From Mimachlamys varia (Eukaryota > Mollusca > Bivalvia > Pectinida > Pectinidae): a stretch of DNA of 64,000 nt. The stretch's first letter is position 1, and the number at the start of each line of letters is the position of its first letter. The stretch lies in the NCBI GenBank assembly GCA_947623455.1, contig OX392533.1, positions 35,508,729 through 35,572,728 of the forward strand, in the 5' to 3' direction. A program made the translations under genes and the position numbers. This document shows positions 49,201-62,044 of this stretch, piece by piece. Under the pieces are notes generated by a model. The model saw only the letters and a program-made list of their open reading frames with translations. It searched no databases and was not told the origin of the DNA.

Positions 49201-52200
49201 TCAAGGTCATTTCTTTTCGCAAACTTTGTCGGGCTTCATCCAAGGAACCTTTCAGCCAAATATCATGCTTCTAGGGCTTTTGGTATTTCAGAAGAAGTCG
49301 TTTAAAGGTTTTAACAGATTTGACCCCTGTGACCTTGTATATAGGTCAAGGTCATTTCTTTTCGCAACCTTTGTCCGGCTTCATCCAAGGAACCTTTCAG
49401 CCAAATATCATGCTTCTAGGGATTTTGGTATTTCAGAAGAAGTCGTTTAAAGGTTTTAACAGATTTGACCCCTGTGACCTTGAATATAAGTAAAGGTCAT
49501 TTCTTTTCGCAAACTTTGTCGGGCTTCATCCAAGGAACCTTTCAGCCAAATATCATGCTTCTAGGGCTTTTGGTATTTCAGAAGAAGTCGTTTAAAGGTT
49601 TTAACAAATTTGACTCCTGTGACCTTGAATATAGGTCAAGGTCATTTCTTTTCGCAACCTTTGTCCGGCTTCATCCAAGGAACCTTTCAGCCAAATATCA
49701 TGCTTCTAGGGCTTTTGATATTTCAGAAGAAGTCGTTTAAAGGTTTTAACAGATTTGACCCCTGTGACCTTGAATATAAGTCAAGGTCATTTCTTTTCGC
49801 AAACTTTGTCGGGCTTCATCCAAGGAACCTTTCAGCCAAATATCATGCTTCTATGGCTTTTGGTATTTCAGAAGAAGTCGTTTAAAGGTTTTAACAGATT
49901 TGACCCCTGTGACCTTGAATATAGGTCAAGGTCATTTCTTTTCGCAAACTTTGTCTGGCTCTATCCAAGGAACCTTTCAGCCAAATATCATGCTTCTAGG
50001 GCTTTTGGTATTTCAGAAGAAGTCGTTTAAAGGTTTTAACAGATTTTCTCCTGTGACCTTGAATATGGGTCAAGGTCATGTCTTTTCGCAAACTTTGTCC
50101 GGCTTCATCCAAGGAACCTTTCAGCCAAATATCATGCTTCTAGGGCTGTTGATATTTCAGAAGAAGTCGTTTAAAGGTTTTAACAGATTTGACCCCTGTG
50201 ACCTTGTATATAGGTCAAGGTCATTTCTTTTCGCAAACTTTGTTGGGCTTCATCCAAGGAACCTTTCAGCCAAATATCATGCTTCTAGGGATTTTGGTAT
50301 TTCAGAAGAAGTCGTTTAAAGGTTTTAACAGATTTGACCCCTGTGACCTTGAATATAAGTAAAGGTCATTTCTTTTCGCAAACTTTGTCGGGCTTCATCC
50401 AAGGAACCTTTCAGCCAAATATCATGCTTCTAGGGCTTTTGGTATTTCAGAAGAAGTCGTTTAAAGGTTTTAACAGATTTGACCCCTGTGACCTTGAATA
50501 TAGGTCAAGGTCATTTCTTTTCGCAAACTTTGTTGGGCTTCATCCAAGGAACCTTTCAGCCAAATATCATGCTTCTAGGGCTATTGGTATTTCAGAAGAA
50601 GTCGTTTAAAGGTTTTAACAGATTTGACCCCTGTGACCTTGAATATAAGTCAAGGTCATTTTTTTTCGCAAACTTTGTCGGGCTTCATCCAAGGAACCTT
50701 TCAGCCAAATATCATGCTTCTAGGGCTTTTGGTATTTCAGAAGAAGTCGTTTAAAGGTTTTAACAGATTTTCTCCTGTGACCTTGAATATGGGTCAAGGT
50801 CATGTCTTTTCGCAAACTTTGTCGGGCTTCATCCAAGGAACCTTTCAGCCAAATATCATGCTTCTAGGGCTTTTGATATTTCAGAAGAAGTCGTTTAAAG
50901 GTTTTAACAGATTTGACCCCTGTGACCTTGTATATAGGTCAAGGTCATTTCTTTTCGCAAACTTTGTTGGGCTTCATCCAAGGAACCTTTCAGCCAAATA
51001 TCATGCTTCTAGGGATTTTGGTATTTCAGAAGAAGTCGTTTAAAGGTTTTAACAGATTTGACCCCTGTGACCTTGAATATAAGTAAAGGTCATTTCTTTT
51101 CGCAAACTTTGTCGGGCTTCATCCAAGGAACCTTTCAGCCAAATATCATGCTTCTAGGGCTTTTGGTATTTCAGAAGAAGTCGTTTAAAGGTTTTAACAG
51201 ATTTGACCCCTGTGACCTTGAATATAGGTCAAGGTCATTTCTTTTCGCAAACTTTGTCCGGCTTCATCCAAGGAACCTTTCAGCCAAATATCATGCTTCT
51301 AGGGCTATTGGTATTTCAGAAGAAGTCGTTTAAAGGTTTTAACAGATTTGACCCCTGTGACCTTGAATATAAGTCAAGGTCATTTTTTTTCGCAAACTTT
51401 GTCGGGCTTCATCCAAGGAACCTTTCAGCCAAATATCATGCTTCTGGGGCTTTTGGTATTTCAGAAGAAGTCGTTTAAAGGTTTTAACAAATTTGACTCC
51501 TGTGACCTTGAATATAGGTCAAGGTCATTTCTTTTCGCAAACTTTGTCAGGCTTCATCCAAGGAACCTTTCAGCCAAATATCATGCTTCTAGGGCTTTTG
51601 GTATTTCAGAAGAAGTCGTTTAAAGGTTTTAACAGATTTGACCCCTGTGACCTTGAATATAGGTCAAGGTCATTTCTTTTCGCAAACTTTGTCCGGCTTC
51701 ATCCAAGGAACCTTTCAGCCAAATATCATGCTTCTAGGGCTTTTGGTATTTCAGAAGAAGTCGTTTAAAGGTTTTAACAGATTTGACCCCTGTGACCTTG
51801 AATATAAGTCAAGGTCATTTCTTTTCGCAAACTTTGTCGGGCTTCATCCAAGGAACCTTTCAGCCAAATATCATGCTTCTAGGACTTTTGGTATTTCAGA
51901 AGAAGTCGTTTAAAGGTTTTAACAGATTTGACTCCTGTGACCTTGAATATAGGTCAAAGTCATTTCTTTTCGCAAACTTTGTCGGGCTTCATCCAAGGAA
52001 CCTTTCCGCCAAATATCATGCTTCTAGGGCTTTTGGTATTTCAGAAGAAGTCGTTTAAAGGTTTTAACAGATTTGACTCCTGTGACCTTGTATATAGGTC
52101 AAGGTCATTTCTTTTCGCAAACTTTGTTGGGCTTCATCCAAGGAACCTTTCAGCCAAATATCATGCTTCTAGGGCTTTTGGTATTTCAGAAGAAGTCGTT

Positions 52201-52596
52201 TAAAGGTTAAAATAGATTTAACCTCACGGTGACCTTGAATATTGGTCAAGGTCATTTCTTTTCGCAAACTTTATTTGGCTTCATCTAAGGAAGCTACTGG
52301 TCAAATATGAAGTCTCTATGCCTGACGGTATTTTAGAAGAAGTTGTTTGAAGGTTTCGACATTTTTGACCCCTGTGACCTTGAAATTAGGTAAAAGTGAT
52401 TTTTTTTCGCAAACTTTGTTCAGCTCCTTCCAAGAAATCTACCAGCCAAATTTCATGTCACTGGGCCTTTCAGTATTTTAGAAGAAGTCGTTTAAAGGAA
52501 AAAGTTGACGGACGCAGGACGGACGGACGGACGGACGGACGACGGACGCTGCACCATCACATAAGCTCACTTGGCCCTTCGGGCCAGGTGAGCTAA
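46211..52596 (+). mobile_element. 6.4-kb ACAAGAG-type (Helentron/Pearl-like) element with 145-bp array
   Basis: The 5' end acaagaggcccaatgggcct forms a short hairpin and is followed by cgctcacctgg. The 3' end has cacttggcccttcgggccag, a hairpin, then gtgagctaa, ending CTAA. The subterminal ctcacctgg and ccaggtgag are exact inverted repeats. A (GGAC)n tract (52508-52545) precedes the 3' hairpin. A hairpin followed shortly by CTRR is the 3' signature of Helitron-type elements, and tandem cores are known in the bivalve Pearl family. No Rep/helicase is encoded, so it must be non-autonomous. Confidence 0.7.
46450..52500 (+). repeat. 145-bp array, about 39 near-identical units
   Basis: The period is 145 bp (anchors at 47582, 47727, 47872, 48017 and so on to 52073). 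Units with cagattttctcctg are one base shorter (48306, 49175, 50044, 50768). The gaps between these, 869, 869 and 724 bp, show higher-order blocks of six, six and five units. Each unit contains tgaccttgaatataggtcaa, ggtca. Open frames of 91 or 139 codons arise because the unit is open in more than one frame; they shift at each unit and are not genes. The flanking units (before 46560 and after 52205) are diverged. Confidence 0.95.
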
Positions 52597-53417
52597 AAAT
52601 TCAAAAGCCTCAACATATTTATCACACAGTCAATAGTAAAAAAAATCATTTGTCCAGGAAAAACTACTAACAAATTATATTAAGCTGTGAAATATTAAGA
52701 AGCACTTTTTTGTCTTCTTTAAGAATAATTCTTCTATACTTTTTCTCTCTGAAATGTTAAGTGTAATTTCATGTACACAACAAAACAGACACAACAAAAA
52801 TGTCAGATTAAATCCTACTTAAAGGAGTCACAATCTCATAAGAATTTTGCTGCACTTGTATTGCTTTGCTATTTGCTTCAATAAACTGCTTCCTTTATCA
52901 GTAAAATGAAAGAAGACCCTGTACTATTGCGCTGTACAATGAAAATAAAGTACAAGAAACCTTAAAAATTTTTAATCTAAAAAATCCAAAGATTTGATTT
53001 AATCTGTAAATCTGATTGAATGTGTCGCATTATGCTTTGAGATTTTATCTTTTCAATGAGTTTCTAAGACTACAAACGTATTAAAATCTGTATAAATATA
53101 TATTTGGTTTTTGTTAATGTTTTTCTTTCACAAATCAGTAATGACCATTTTGATTTTTTTAAAAGACAAGTTCTGCTGTAACAGAAAAACAGAAACCTAT
53201 ATACTGTAATATTGATAATATTTGCAATGGTTTTATTTTCATTAAATTTGTAAATGCATCAAAGTTCGTAAAAATCAACACCTCATGAAAGTTTCTATAT
53301 TGTGGCCATATAACCTAAGTTTCACAATTATTTTGTGACCTACAATATGTTACCCCTGTGAATTAATTCGATACAGAAAGTCACGAAATTGTACACCTAC
53401 GATATTTAACTATTATA
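52597..53417. other. AT-rich non-coding stretch
   Basis: No feature was recognised. Confidence 0.5.
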
Positions 53418-53582
53418 CAGTATGCAGTTAAATCTCGTAATCTGTAACTCGTATAAATTCAAAGTATTTTCACGGTCCCGACCAAGCTTTACACTAGCAG
53501 TCAAACTCACGTAGCTCAAATACTTGAATAACTTGAAGTTTTCTTCTTGCTCCATCGACTTCAAAATAAGGAGGTTTGACTG
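53418..53582. mobile_element. 165-bp MITE, pogo/Tigger-like ends
   Basis: TA flanks both ends (53416-53417 and 53583-53584). The left end is cagtatgcagttaaatctcg; the right end read inward is cagtcaaacctccttatttt. The ends match imperfectly but both start CAGT, with nucleotides typical of pogo/Tigger-type termini. Confidence 0.55.
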
Positions 53583-53584
53583 TA

Positions 53585-54217
53585 TATTTGAGGCAATTAT
53601 ATATCTAAAAGTTTAGGGGAAAAAAAATGAATTTCTGAAGTTTTCATTATTGCTTGTACAATTATTTTATTTTCAAAATACTCTAATAACTTCAGTGGCA
53701 CCATAGTATTTTTTCCAAACAAAGAAAAAGAAGATGTTGAAACATACAACTTTGCGGATGTATATCAGAACATCTACAAGGAGTAGACCATATCTTAGTG
53801 AATCGCAACAGAACCACTTATTATTGAAACCCGAAGTGCTTTCTTCGACAATGAAGACTAATTGGGAGATCCTCTTGAGAAAGAACCTGTTATGAGACTC
53901 ACACTGGAGCGTTATTGTTAATACCCAATACCTCATTTGAGATGTCAGGCTTTTCATTTCAAGTTTGTATGATAATGTGTCTATTGACAGCCAAAATCTT
54001 CGTCACAATGAAGTCAGTTTGCGGCTGATAACTTGTGGTGGGCATCTTCAGTTAGATGTCGCAGGTGATTTGCGGAAATCACAAGTATTGCTATGCTTCT
54101 GAGCACAAGCACTTGAATGTTAGGCAAATTCTATAACCGCTCATAATACACCAACACGCTATAGATAATTAGCTCATCTTAACCAACACGCCACAGAAAA
54201 TTAGTTTGTGTTGTTTG
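53585..54217. other. Non-coding stretch
   Basis: A minus-strand open frame at 53673-53957 has no recognised family. Confidence 0.5.
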
Positions 54218-55118
54218 AACAAGAGGCCTGATGGGCCTGAATCACTCACCTAGTATCAAATTTTTTCCCTTTAATTCTAAAAGTGGACTTAAATAAAGCC
54301 ACAGGCAACATATTTAATTCAAAAGATTGTGCTAAAAGATTTAAACATATATACCGTAATTTCCTACGTATTGCCCGCAGGCTTTACGATATTTTACATC
54401 AGAAGATGTGCCTAGAGCAGGCTATCTGCCGATTTTTGATTATTTAGAAGAATGTGATAAAGATTTATAAATATTTGACCTCTTTAACTGACCTTGAATA
54501 TGGGTAAAGGTGACCCAATTTTGAACAAACTTGGTAGCTCTTTATCATAGTATGTTACTGGTCAAATAGACTCTTGGTGAGAAGAAGTTGTTTAAAGATT
54601 TGAAACAGATTTGACCTCTTTGATTTCGACAGTGGGTCAAGGTCACTCAGTTGAATAAACTTGGTGGCCCTTTATCAAAGCATGTTACAGGCTAAATATC
54701 AGTACCCTGGGCCTTTCGGTTATTGAGAAGAAGTTCGTGGAAGATTTAAAGACATTTAAAACCTTTGACCATGAGATTGGGTCAAGGTCATTCATTTGAA
54801 CAAACTTGGTAATGTTACAGGCCCAATATCAAATATCCTGGGTTTTTTTGTTATTTAGAAGAAATAGTTTCAAGATTTTTAAGACATTTGACTCCTTTGA
54901 CCTTAAAAGTGGATCAAAGTAATTCATTTGAACAAACTAAGTCATGCTACAGGCTAAATTTTAGTACCCTTGGCATCCTGGTTATTGAGAAGATGAAGTT
55001 TAAGTTTACATGTTGATGCAGGATTAACAGATGACGGATGGACAGACAGAGAGACAGAAAGAGGATGACGCACCATCCCATAAGTCCTTTTGCCCTTTGA
55101 GAAGCTGTGCTGAAAATA
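54218..55118 (+). mobile_element. ACAAGAG-type element, diverged, about four core units
   Basis: The 5' end is aacaagaggcctgatgggcc with tcactcacc. The core units have tgaccttgaatatgggtaaa, cgacagtgggtcaaggtcac and gagattgggtcaaggtcatt, each followed by acaaacttggt. The 3' end has gacggatggacagacagag, gacgcaccatcccataagtc and ccttttgccctttgagaagc, then gctgaaaa (CTGA fits CTRR). It is an older relative of the 46211 element. Confidence 0.7.
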
Positions 55119-56439
55119 ACATTAAAATCAAGAAATACACGCCGGCATTCCTCAGCACAAAGTTATAAACCTTGTCTAATATTCGTAAGTTTACCCTAAG
55201 GTAGCATCTGAATATAAGCTGTGACATTTAAGTTCAAACGTTGCGTAACAGTATTCGCTTTTGACGTTTAGCTCGATCTTGAGTAGCTCGGATCTGCGGC
55301 TATAAAAAGCAGGTACTTGTCACAACACTTGCATAACAGTGACATGTTTTACAAATTAGAGACGACAGCTCGAGACCTTCGATTATCACATAGTAAACAT
55401 ATTTTCTAAACCAGACACGTATACCCGACTTCTACTTGTATATCCTTGACTAAGCTGAGCTTTTCTGCTTGAAAATTTGTACATATGACTGGAAATGGAT
55501 CTCCAACTATATAATTAATACCTAAGGTTCTTGTGTCTATATTTATACAAATAATTGTGACAGTGAAACTACTTCAAAATTGAATTAAAATTTGAAGATT
55601 TTTTTTTTTTCTCTCTAGCATTTTGCAACCTAGAAATAATTCAGATAAATGATTTTCGTTTTTTATTTAGCTGACATATTTCTTAAGACACGTACATTTG
55701 AAGCCTAAATGAGCTATACTGTAAAAGTACCTGATTTGACGCAATCAAACTTTAATTATAGCACAATGCCAGTTTTTGGCACATGCAGTGCAATGATAAA
55801 TTCAGGCTTTCGTGATAATTATTATATAAGCACAGTATAAAAACTCCAATTAGCGCAATTGATTTTAGCCCAATACATTCAGAGCGGGAAGGTGCTAAAA
55901 AATTATTACAGCGGAAATTATGTACGTTTAGACTTTCGAGTATTTTGAATAGGAATTTCAGTGGTGAATGAGTCAAGTTCAGCAATAAGAATGATATATT
56001 TTTGGAATCAATATCTTGGAACAAGGAAACCTTTTTATCTCTCAGGTTAATAAACTCATACAATCACCTCATAGAATGTCTATAACTGTAAGATACCTAT
56101 CTATGACAGCTGAGATGCCAACTCACAACGGAAAATATTCTGTAGACAATAGTTTGGTCTAATACTCATCAAATAGTTGTTTATATATGCTCAGGTGCGC
56201 ATTCTTTGTGCAAATCATTGTTTTTGTAACCCGCTTAAATAATGCAATTTTGTGACACAATCAAAATGTCTATTGTCAACATCGAAAATGTTATTTGGCT
56301 TCAAGGCTCTATCAAAATTCTTCCAAATTCCTGACCAAATATTATGACAATGAATAAATTAGGTATTGAGAAATAAAACTTGAACACAAATTCTGAGTTT
56401 GAGCAATGGAGAAGGTAACATGAATACAGGCTTATAAAA
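55119..56439. other. Non-coding AT-rich stretch
   Basis: No feature was recognised. Confidence 0.5.
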
Positions 56440-57835
56440 CCAAGCACTGATCTTACTGAAGGTCAATAACTGTATAACAATCAAGGTCAATAAAACTGAT
56501 AAAACTAAGTACTGACCTCACAGAAGGTGTATAACTGTATACCAATCATGGTCAATAATACTGATAAAACTAAGTACTGACCTCACAGAAGGTGTATAAC
56601 TGTATACCAATCATGGTCAATAATACTGATAAAACTAAGTACTGACCTCACAGAAGGTCTAGAACTGTATACCAATCATGGTCAATAATACTGATAAAAC
56701 TAAGTACTGACCTCACAGAAGGTGTATAACTGTATACCGATCATGGTTAATAATACTGATAAAACTAAGTACTGACCTCACAGAAGGTCTAGAACTGTAT
56801 ACCAATCATGGTCAATAATACTGATAAAACTAAGTACTGACCTCATAGAAGGTGTATAACTGTATACCAATCATGGTCAATAATACTGATAAAACTAAGT
56901 ACTGACCTCACTGAAGATGTATAACTGTATACCAATCATGGTCAATAATACTGATAAAAGTAAGCACTATACCTCACTGAAGGTCTATAACTGTGTTAAT
57001 AGTGACTGATAAAACTAAGTACTGACCTCACTGAAGGACTATAACTGTATACCAATCATGGTTAATAATACTGATAAAACTAAGTACTGACCTCATAGAA
57101 GGTGTATAACTGTATACTAATCATGGTCAATAATACTGATAAAAGTAAGCACTAACCTCACTGAAGGTCTATAACTGTGTTAATCGTGACTGATAAAACT
57201 AAGTACTGACCTCACTGAAGGACTATAACTGTATACCAACCATGGTCAATAATAATGATAAAACTAAGTACTGACCACACTGAAGGTCTATAACTGTATA
57301 TCAATCATGGTTAATAATACTGATAAAACTAAGTACTGACCTCACTGAAGGTGTATAACTGTATACTAATCATGGTTAATAATACTGATAAAAGTAAGCA
57401 CTAACCTCACTGAAGGTCTATAACTGTGTTAATAGTGACTGATAAAACTAAGTACTGACCTCACTGAAGGACTATAACTGTATACCAATCATGGTTAATA
57501 ATACTGATAAAACTAAGTACTGACCTCACTGAAGGTCTTTAACTGTATACTGATCATGGTTAATAATACTGATAAAACTAAGTACTGACCTCACTGAAGG
57601 TGTATAACTGTATACCGGTCATGGTCAATAATACTGATAATACTAAGTACTGACCTCACAGAAGGTGTATAACAGTATATCGATCATGGTCAATAATACT
57701 AATAAACTTATATATGTACTGACCTCACAGAAGGTCTATAACTGTATACCAATCATGGTCAATAATACTGATAAAACTAATATAAGCACTAACCTCATAG
57801 AAGGTCTATAACTGTATAATATATTGAAACTAAGG
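56440..57835. repeat. 65-bp minisatellite, about 21 copies
   Basis: The unit is tgataaaactaagtactgac, ctcactgaaggtgtataact, gtataccaatcatggtcaat, aatac. A shorter variant with ataactgtgttaatagtgac recurs at about 56985, 57170 and 57420 beside similar neighbours, so there is higher-order structure here too. Confidence 0.92.
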
Positions 57836-58439
57836 CGGATCACAACAACCACGTACATTTCAAAGACTTGTATAACGAAACACATCTACACCAGTTAATT
57901 GTCAAGGATAATACTGCTGAAATGCGACCTAGGGCTTCCTCTCGATAATTAATCAATATCACCTTTATACTTCAATCAGGGCGAAAACACAGTAATGATG
58001 TGGAAACGACAGACAGAATCCTGTACTTAAAAGACTTCAATGATTTACGACAGAATGGCTCAAAGAGGACTGCGGATATATATTTTCATGTGTTCCTTTT
58101 AACAAGATCTGAACGTAAAAATTTTTATCTGAACAAATGCAACTTAATTTAGAAATGCTGATGTTTGATTGACTTCTTAGTATATATACATACTGCTTTT
58201 GATGTACTCAAATTTTGGCGCATAATCAAATTGAAACGGATGATAAGCGTGATGATAAACTAATTGAATGGTTCACTTGCAATATTTTTTGCAGAGAGTA
58301 ATATACAGAAACTGTAATTAGCATAATTTAGCAGAATCTTTTCAGCGTTAAAAAAAAAGAAACAAAAATCTTGATTTACAAACTATTTCAAGTTAAATTA
58401 TCACATCAGCTCTAAAAAAAGGTTTATTTTCTAAGAGGA
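57836..58439. other. Non-coding stretch
   Basis: No feature was recognised. Confidence 0.5.
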
Positions 58440-59290
58440 AATATACAGAAGAAGATAAAGTAAGGATGATTGAATTCCTGGTTGACAATTTTGTTGTTGA
58501 GTTCTGAGGAAAGATTTTCCAGCAGACTGTTGGCATTCCCATGGGAACAAACTTTGCCCCACTCTTAGCTGACTTGTTTTTGTTTTCATAAAAGGGAACA
58601 AACTTTGCCCCACTCTTAGCTGACTTGTTTTTGTTTTCATAAGAGGCTGAACTTGTGGAAGAGCTAATCAGGACAGGTTACAAAAACCTTGCCAAAGCTT
58701 TTAATTAACAACAACTTATAAGGACACAACAGACTCTTCAAAATCAGCTGCTAACCTCGATCTCTACTTAAATTACGACCAACATGTACAGTTTACTACT
58801 AAGCTATACGATAAACATGATGATTTCAATTTTCTGATTGTGAACTTTCCATTTCTTGATGGTAACATTCCTGCTTCTCCAACCTATGGTGTTTACATGT
58901 CCCAGTTGATTCGATATTCTAGGGCTTAAATTGCTCTAAATATCGTGATTTTCGTGATCGATATCGACTGCTAGCTGACAAACAAACTAACAACAGAACT
59001 ATTGGCAAGTTTTACGGTCGTCATCTTTGTCTCATTGAAAAATATTCTGTATCTTTAAATGATATGAAGATGGGTGTTTTTGAGTATGCTCATTAGTGTG
59101 TTAACTTGTTGTGATTGACAATGATACTCGATTTTGAGAAGTTGATGTTTACTTGGATATGATAAAGATTTACATGGCGGGTGTCGTCGATGAAGCAGAA
59201 GACGCTTACTCTTCCGGAACACCTGGTCTTATGCTCTTGTACTTAACTTTTACAAGGGTCTCCATGTAAATCTTTCCTTTGTTCATATTT
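58440..59290 (+). pseudogene. Penelope-like reverse transcriptase relic
   Basis: Broken plus-strand frames give FQQTVGIPMGTNFAPLLADL, a reverse-transcriptase block typical of Penelope-like elements. After a gap come SAANLDLYLNYDQHVQFTTK, LYDKHDDFNFLIVNFPFLDG and PTYGVYMSQLIRYSRA, which are downstream RT/thumb blocks. The segment that should hold the catalytic YxDD is deleted and several stops interrupt the frame. A 51-bp tandem duplication (starts 58543 and 58594) lies in the first block. The 3' flank has ggcgggtgtcgtcgatgaag and actcttccggaacacctgg, possibly part of the same element. The assignment to Penelope-like rather than another RT is probable but not certain. Confidence 0.75.
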
Positions 59291-62044
59291 TGCCCCTGGT
59301 TTAATCAATTTTGAGATCGGATTATGATTTTGTTAACGCTTCAGTTAATTCTCAAATTTATTTAGAAACACCTTCAACGAAGAAGTGGATATACACAAAT
59401 TCATTTTTGGCATAACAAGGCAATTTTATAGGAGGTCCTTGATCATGGAAGGCAATTTGAAATATCAAAATTTCTAAATAATAAATATAACAGAAGTGAA
59501 AGAGAGAGCTGTATTTAAAGTTCGATATGAAATCCTTGTTTTTCATATTCATTGGCCAAAGTTAAACACTCAAAGTGTAGTTTAAAACAGTTCATAGTTG
59601 GTTTGGGAAATATTTTAAAATAGGACTTCAAAAACATATCTGATATCTTAAAATGATTGATGCATTTTAAAGATTTAATTTCGCTTGAAAAGCCTTTTTT
59701 TTTCCATTCCATAAATCAAATTTTTTTCCTTAAGTACAAAAATACAGGAGAAAGGAAAATGCTGCATAAAGCATTCTTTATGAAATTACATTTTTTAACC
59801 AATTGTGTTGCAAAGTTTGCCTAGAAATAGATTCAAAGCTATACAATGGGTTTTCTTTTAACAACATTACTACAAATTATTTCCTCTTTTGGATGAATAG
59901 TCTGGAATTGCGAAAATATCATGAAATAGATTGCATTGTAAGATAAAGTTTTTCTTCACCGCTCTCTGCTTTGAAGTGAAGATATATTTATGATTCCCGC
60001 AATACATTAGATTGATCGGCTCTGCTTTTACCAAAGAACTCTTCATCAGCGAATTATTTCAACCTCCAACATGACGGTACATCCACGCAACTCATTGCCG
60101 GCGTCATATTGGCTGAAAATGTGTCATCTTCGTCGACGAATCTGACTCAACCTGTGGTACGTTAATTGGAGCGTTAGCAAGGGAAACATGACCTATTAAT
60201 GCACCCGACACTGGCCATATCGCAATCCTGCCGACTTCTTGTCATCGTAAAACATTTTCCTTTCTATTTTTGGATCTTTTTATGGCCATTATAGCCACAC
60301 AAAAAAAAAAAAAAAATTCTTAAGGAAAAGTTAAAGTACAATTTTATTACATTGTGTTCATGCAGCTAAATTGTGTGAAGTACTGAGTAATTACTCCAAG
60401 CTGCAGTAATCAATAAAGTCCGAGCTCTAATCTAATTTAATTGAGAGTACAAAGGGGCATAACCCTGCTTACAGACTTAATGAAAGAAGTGTAAATGAGA
60501 TTCATAAAGGATCATGCAGCATTTATCGGGAAAAAAATCATTTTTGTTTTTTTAATTCCTTTCAGTACCTCAATTGTCGTATTGAGGAATACACAGGGTG
60601 CTTTATTTAATCAGAATTCACACAACTACCCATAGAAATCAAAGAGTTATCATATAACATAAATAGCTTTGGAAAGTAAAACCATTACATTGCTGAGGGC
60701 AATATAGAGCTAATAAAAGTTGTACAGTGCATAAAAGTTATGCTTAATTCAGTTAAAACTGAAACACTGCTACACGCATAAACAGGGTCCCGTATTTGTT
60801 GCAATTAGTGCCCCTCCCCCCTTCTACGGAGGTATCAAAATTATACAAGGGCAAAAATAAATGATTCTATTTAATTGTATGGCAAACCTCAGTGCAAGCA
60901 AATTTACAAGAAAAACACCCACAATTATCAGTTATATGTCTAATAAAATTATCACATATCAATTCTTATGTTAATGCTTTGTACTTATTCACTTCATAAA
61001 AACAACATTTTTCATCCAGATCATAGATTTGTAATACTTAATTAAGCACTCTCTATGGAACCAATTTTTAGGTGCCCTGGGTGCTAATTATATGCTAGAC
61101 TGTCACCAGCAGCGAGCGGGCTCCACCATTTCTTTTTATAGTTCAATTATGTAACAATGATTCTAAATTAGCAGGACCTTGACCTTGACCTTTAAGACAA
61201 GTTATAAACCTTTATTGCACATCTATTAATGAAACAGTATACCACTATGTCAAATTTTCAAAAACTTCCAAGTCTTTTGGGATTCCGAGAGGACAAAATT
61301 CCCAGCTTCCATAAAATTGGTTTATCGTCAGTAACACGCAGTAACCTTGACCTTAGAAAGTTTTTAAATCTCTATTTCTGCACATCTACATAATCAAGGA
61401 TGTTTCAAATATAACGTCATATTTTGGAAAAATATGTTTCTGCATGCTTTTAGATTCTGAGATAATCTCCAGGACAAAAAGGCTGAAGAACAGACAGGGG
61501 TAAATGGAGGAAGTGATTTTATACACTCTGTGACCCCTGAAAACACATTTGAACTCTTCCAAACCAAAGTTTGGGATAGTCCATTATGAAAACTCAGGGG
61601 TGGATGAGTCAAATGGTTTACTCGCATCTTAATAGATGTAAAATATGAATCTTTGTGTCAATATCTTCCTCATCATAAGTTGCATAAATGATTAATGACA
61701 TGTGAATGCTTGCACCGGAGGGTGTGGCATTGCATTTCTCCGTTAACTGTATTTGACACGAACATGCAACATAACCATGAGTGTCACATCTAGTGTATTT
61801 CTCCATTGATATTATCTAAATATGCACTGCCAGTGCTGTTTTAATTATCCCAATAGCCCCAGTGTTAAGAATTTCTCTATTGTACTTTGACAAATTCCTC
61901 ACGTCCATCAGGTCACCGTCCCATTGGGTATCTATACCCCGAACTATGACTTGTGTTCTCCTAAATTTCCTCTGTACTCTCTTTTTTAACGAATAAACAC
62001 TAAATCCCACATATAGAAGCTGACCATATACATGTTAGGGAGTC
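59291..62044. other. Long non-coding stretch
   Basis: There is a poly-A tract at 60301-60316. A repeat block at 61535-61615 (acacatttgaactcttccaa, gatagtccattatgaaaact) is shared with 38640-38715. No exon was recognised. Confidence 0.5.

Noticed and set aside
46465..52203. Many overlapping open frames of 91-139 codons (MTPVTLNI... type)
   Set aside because: They come from a 145-bp unit read in shifting frames. Each crosses into a new frame at the next unit, and no start, splice or family support exists.
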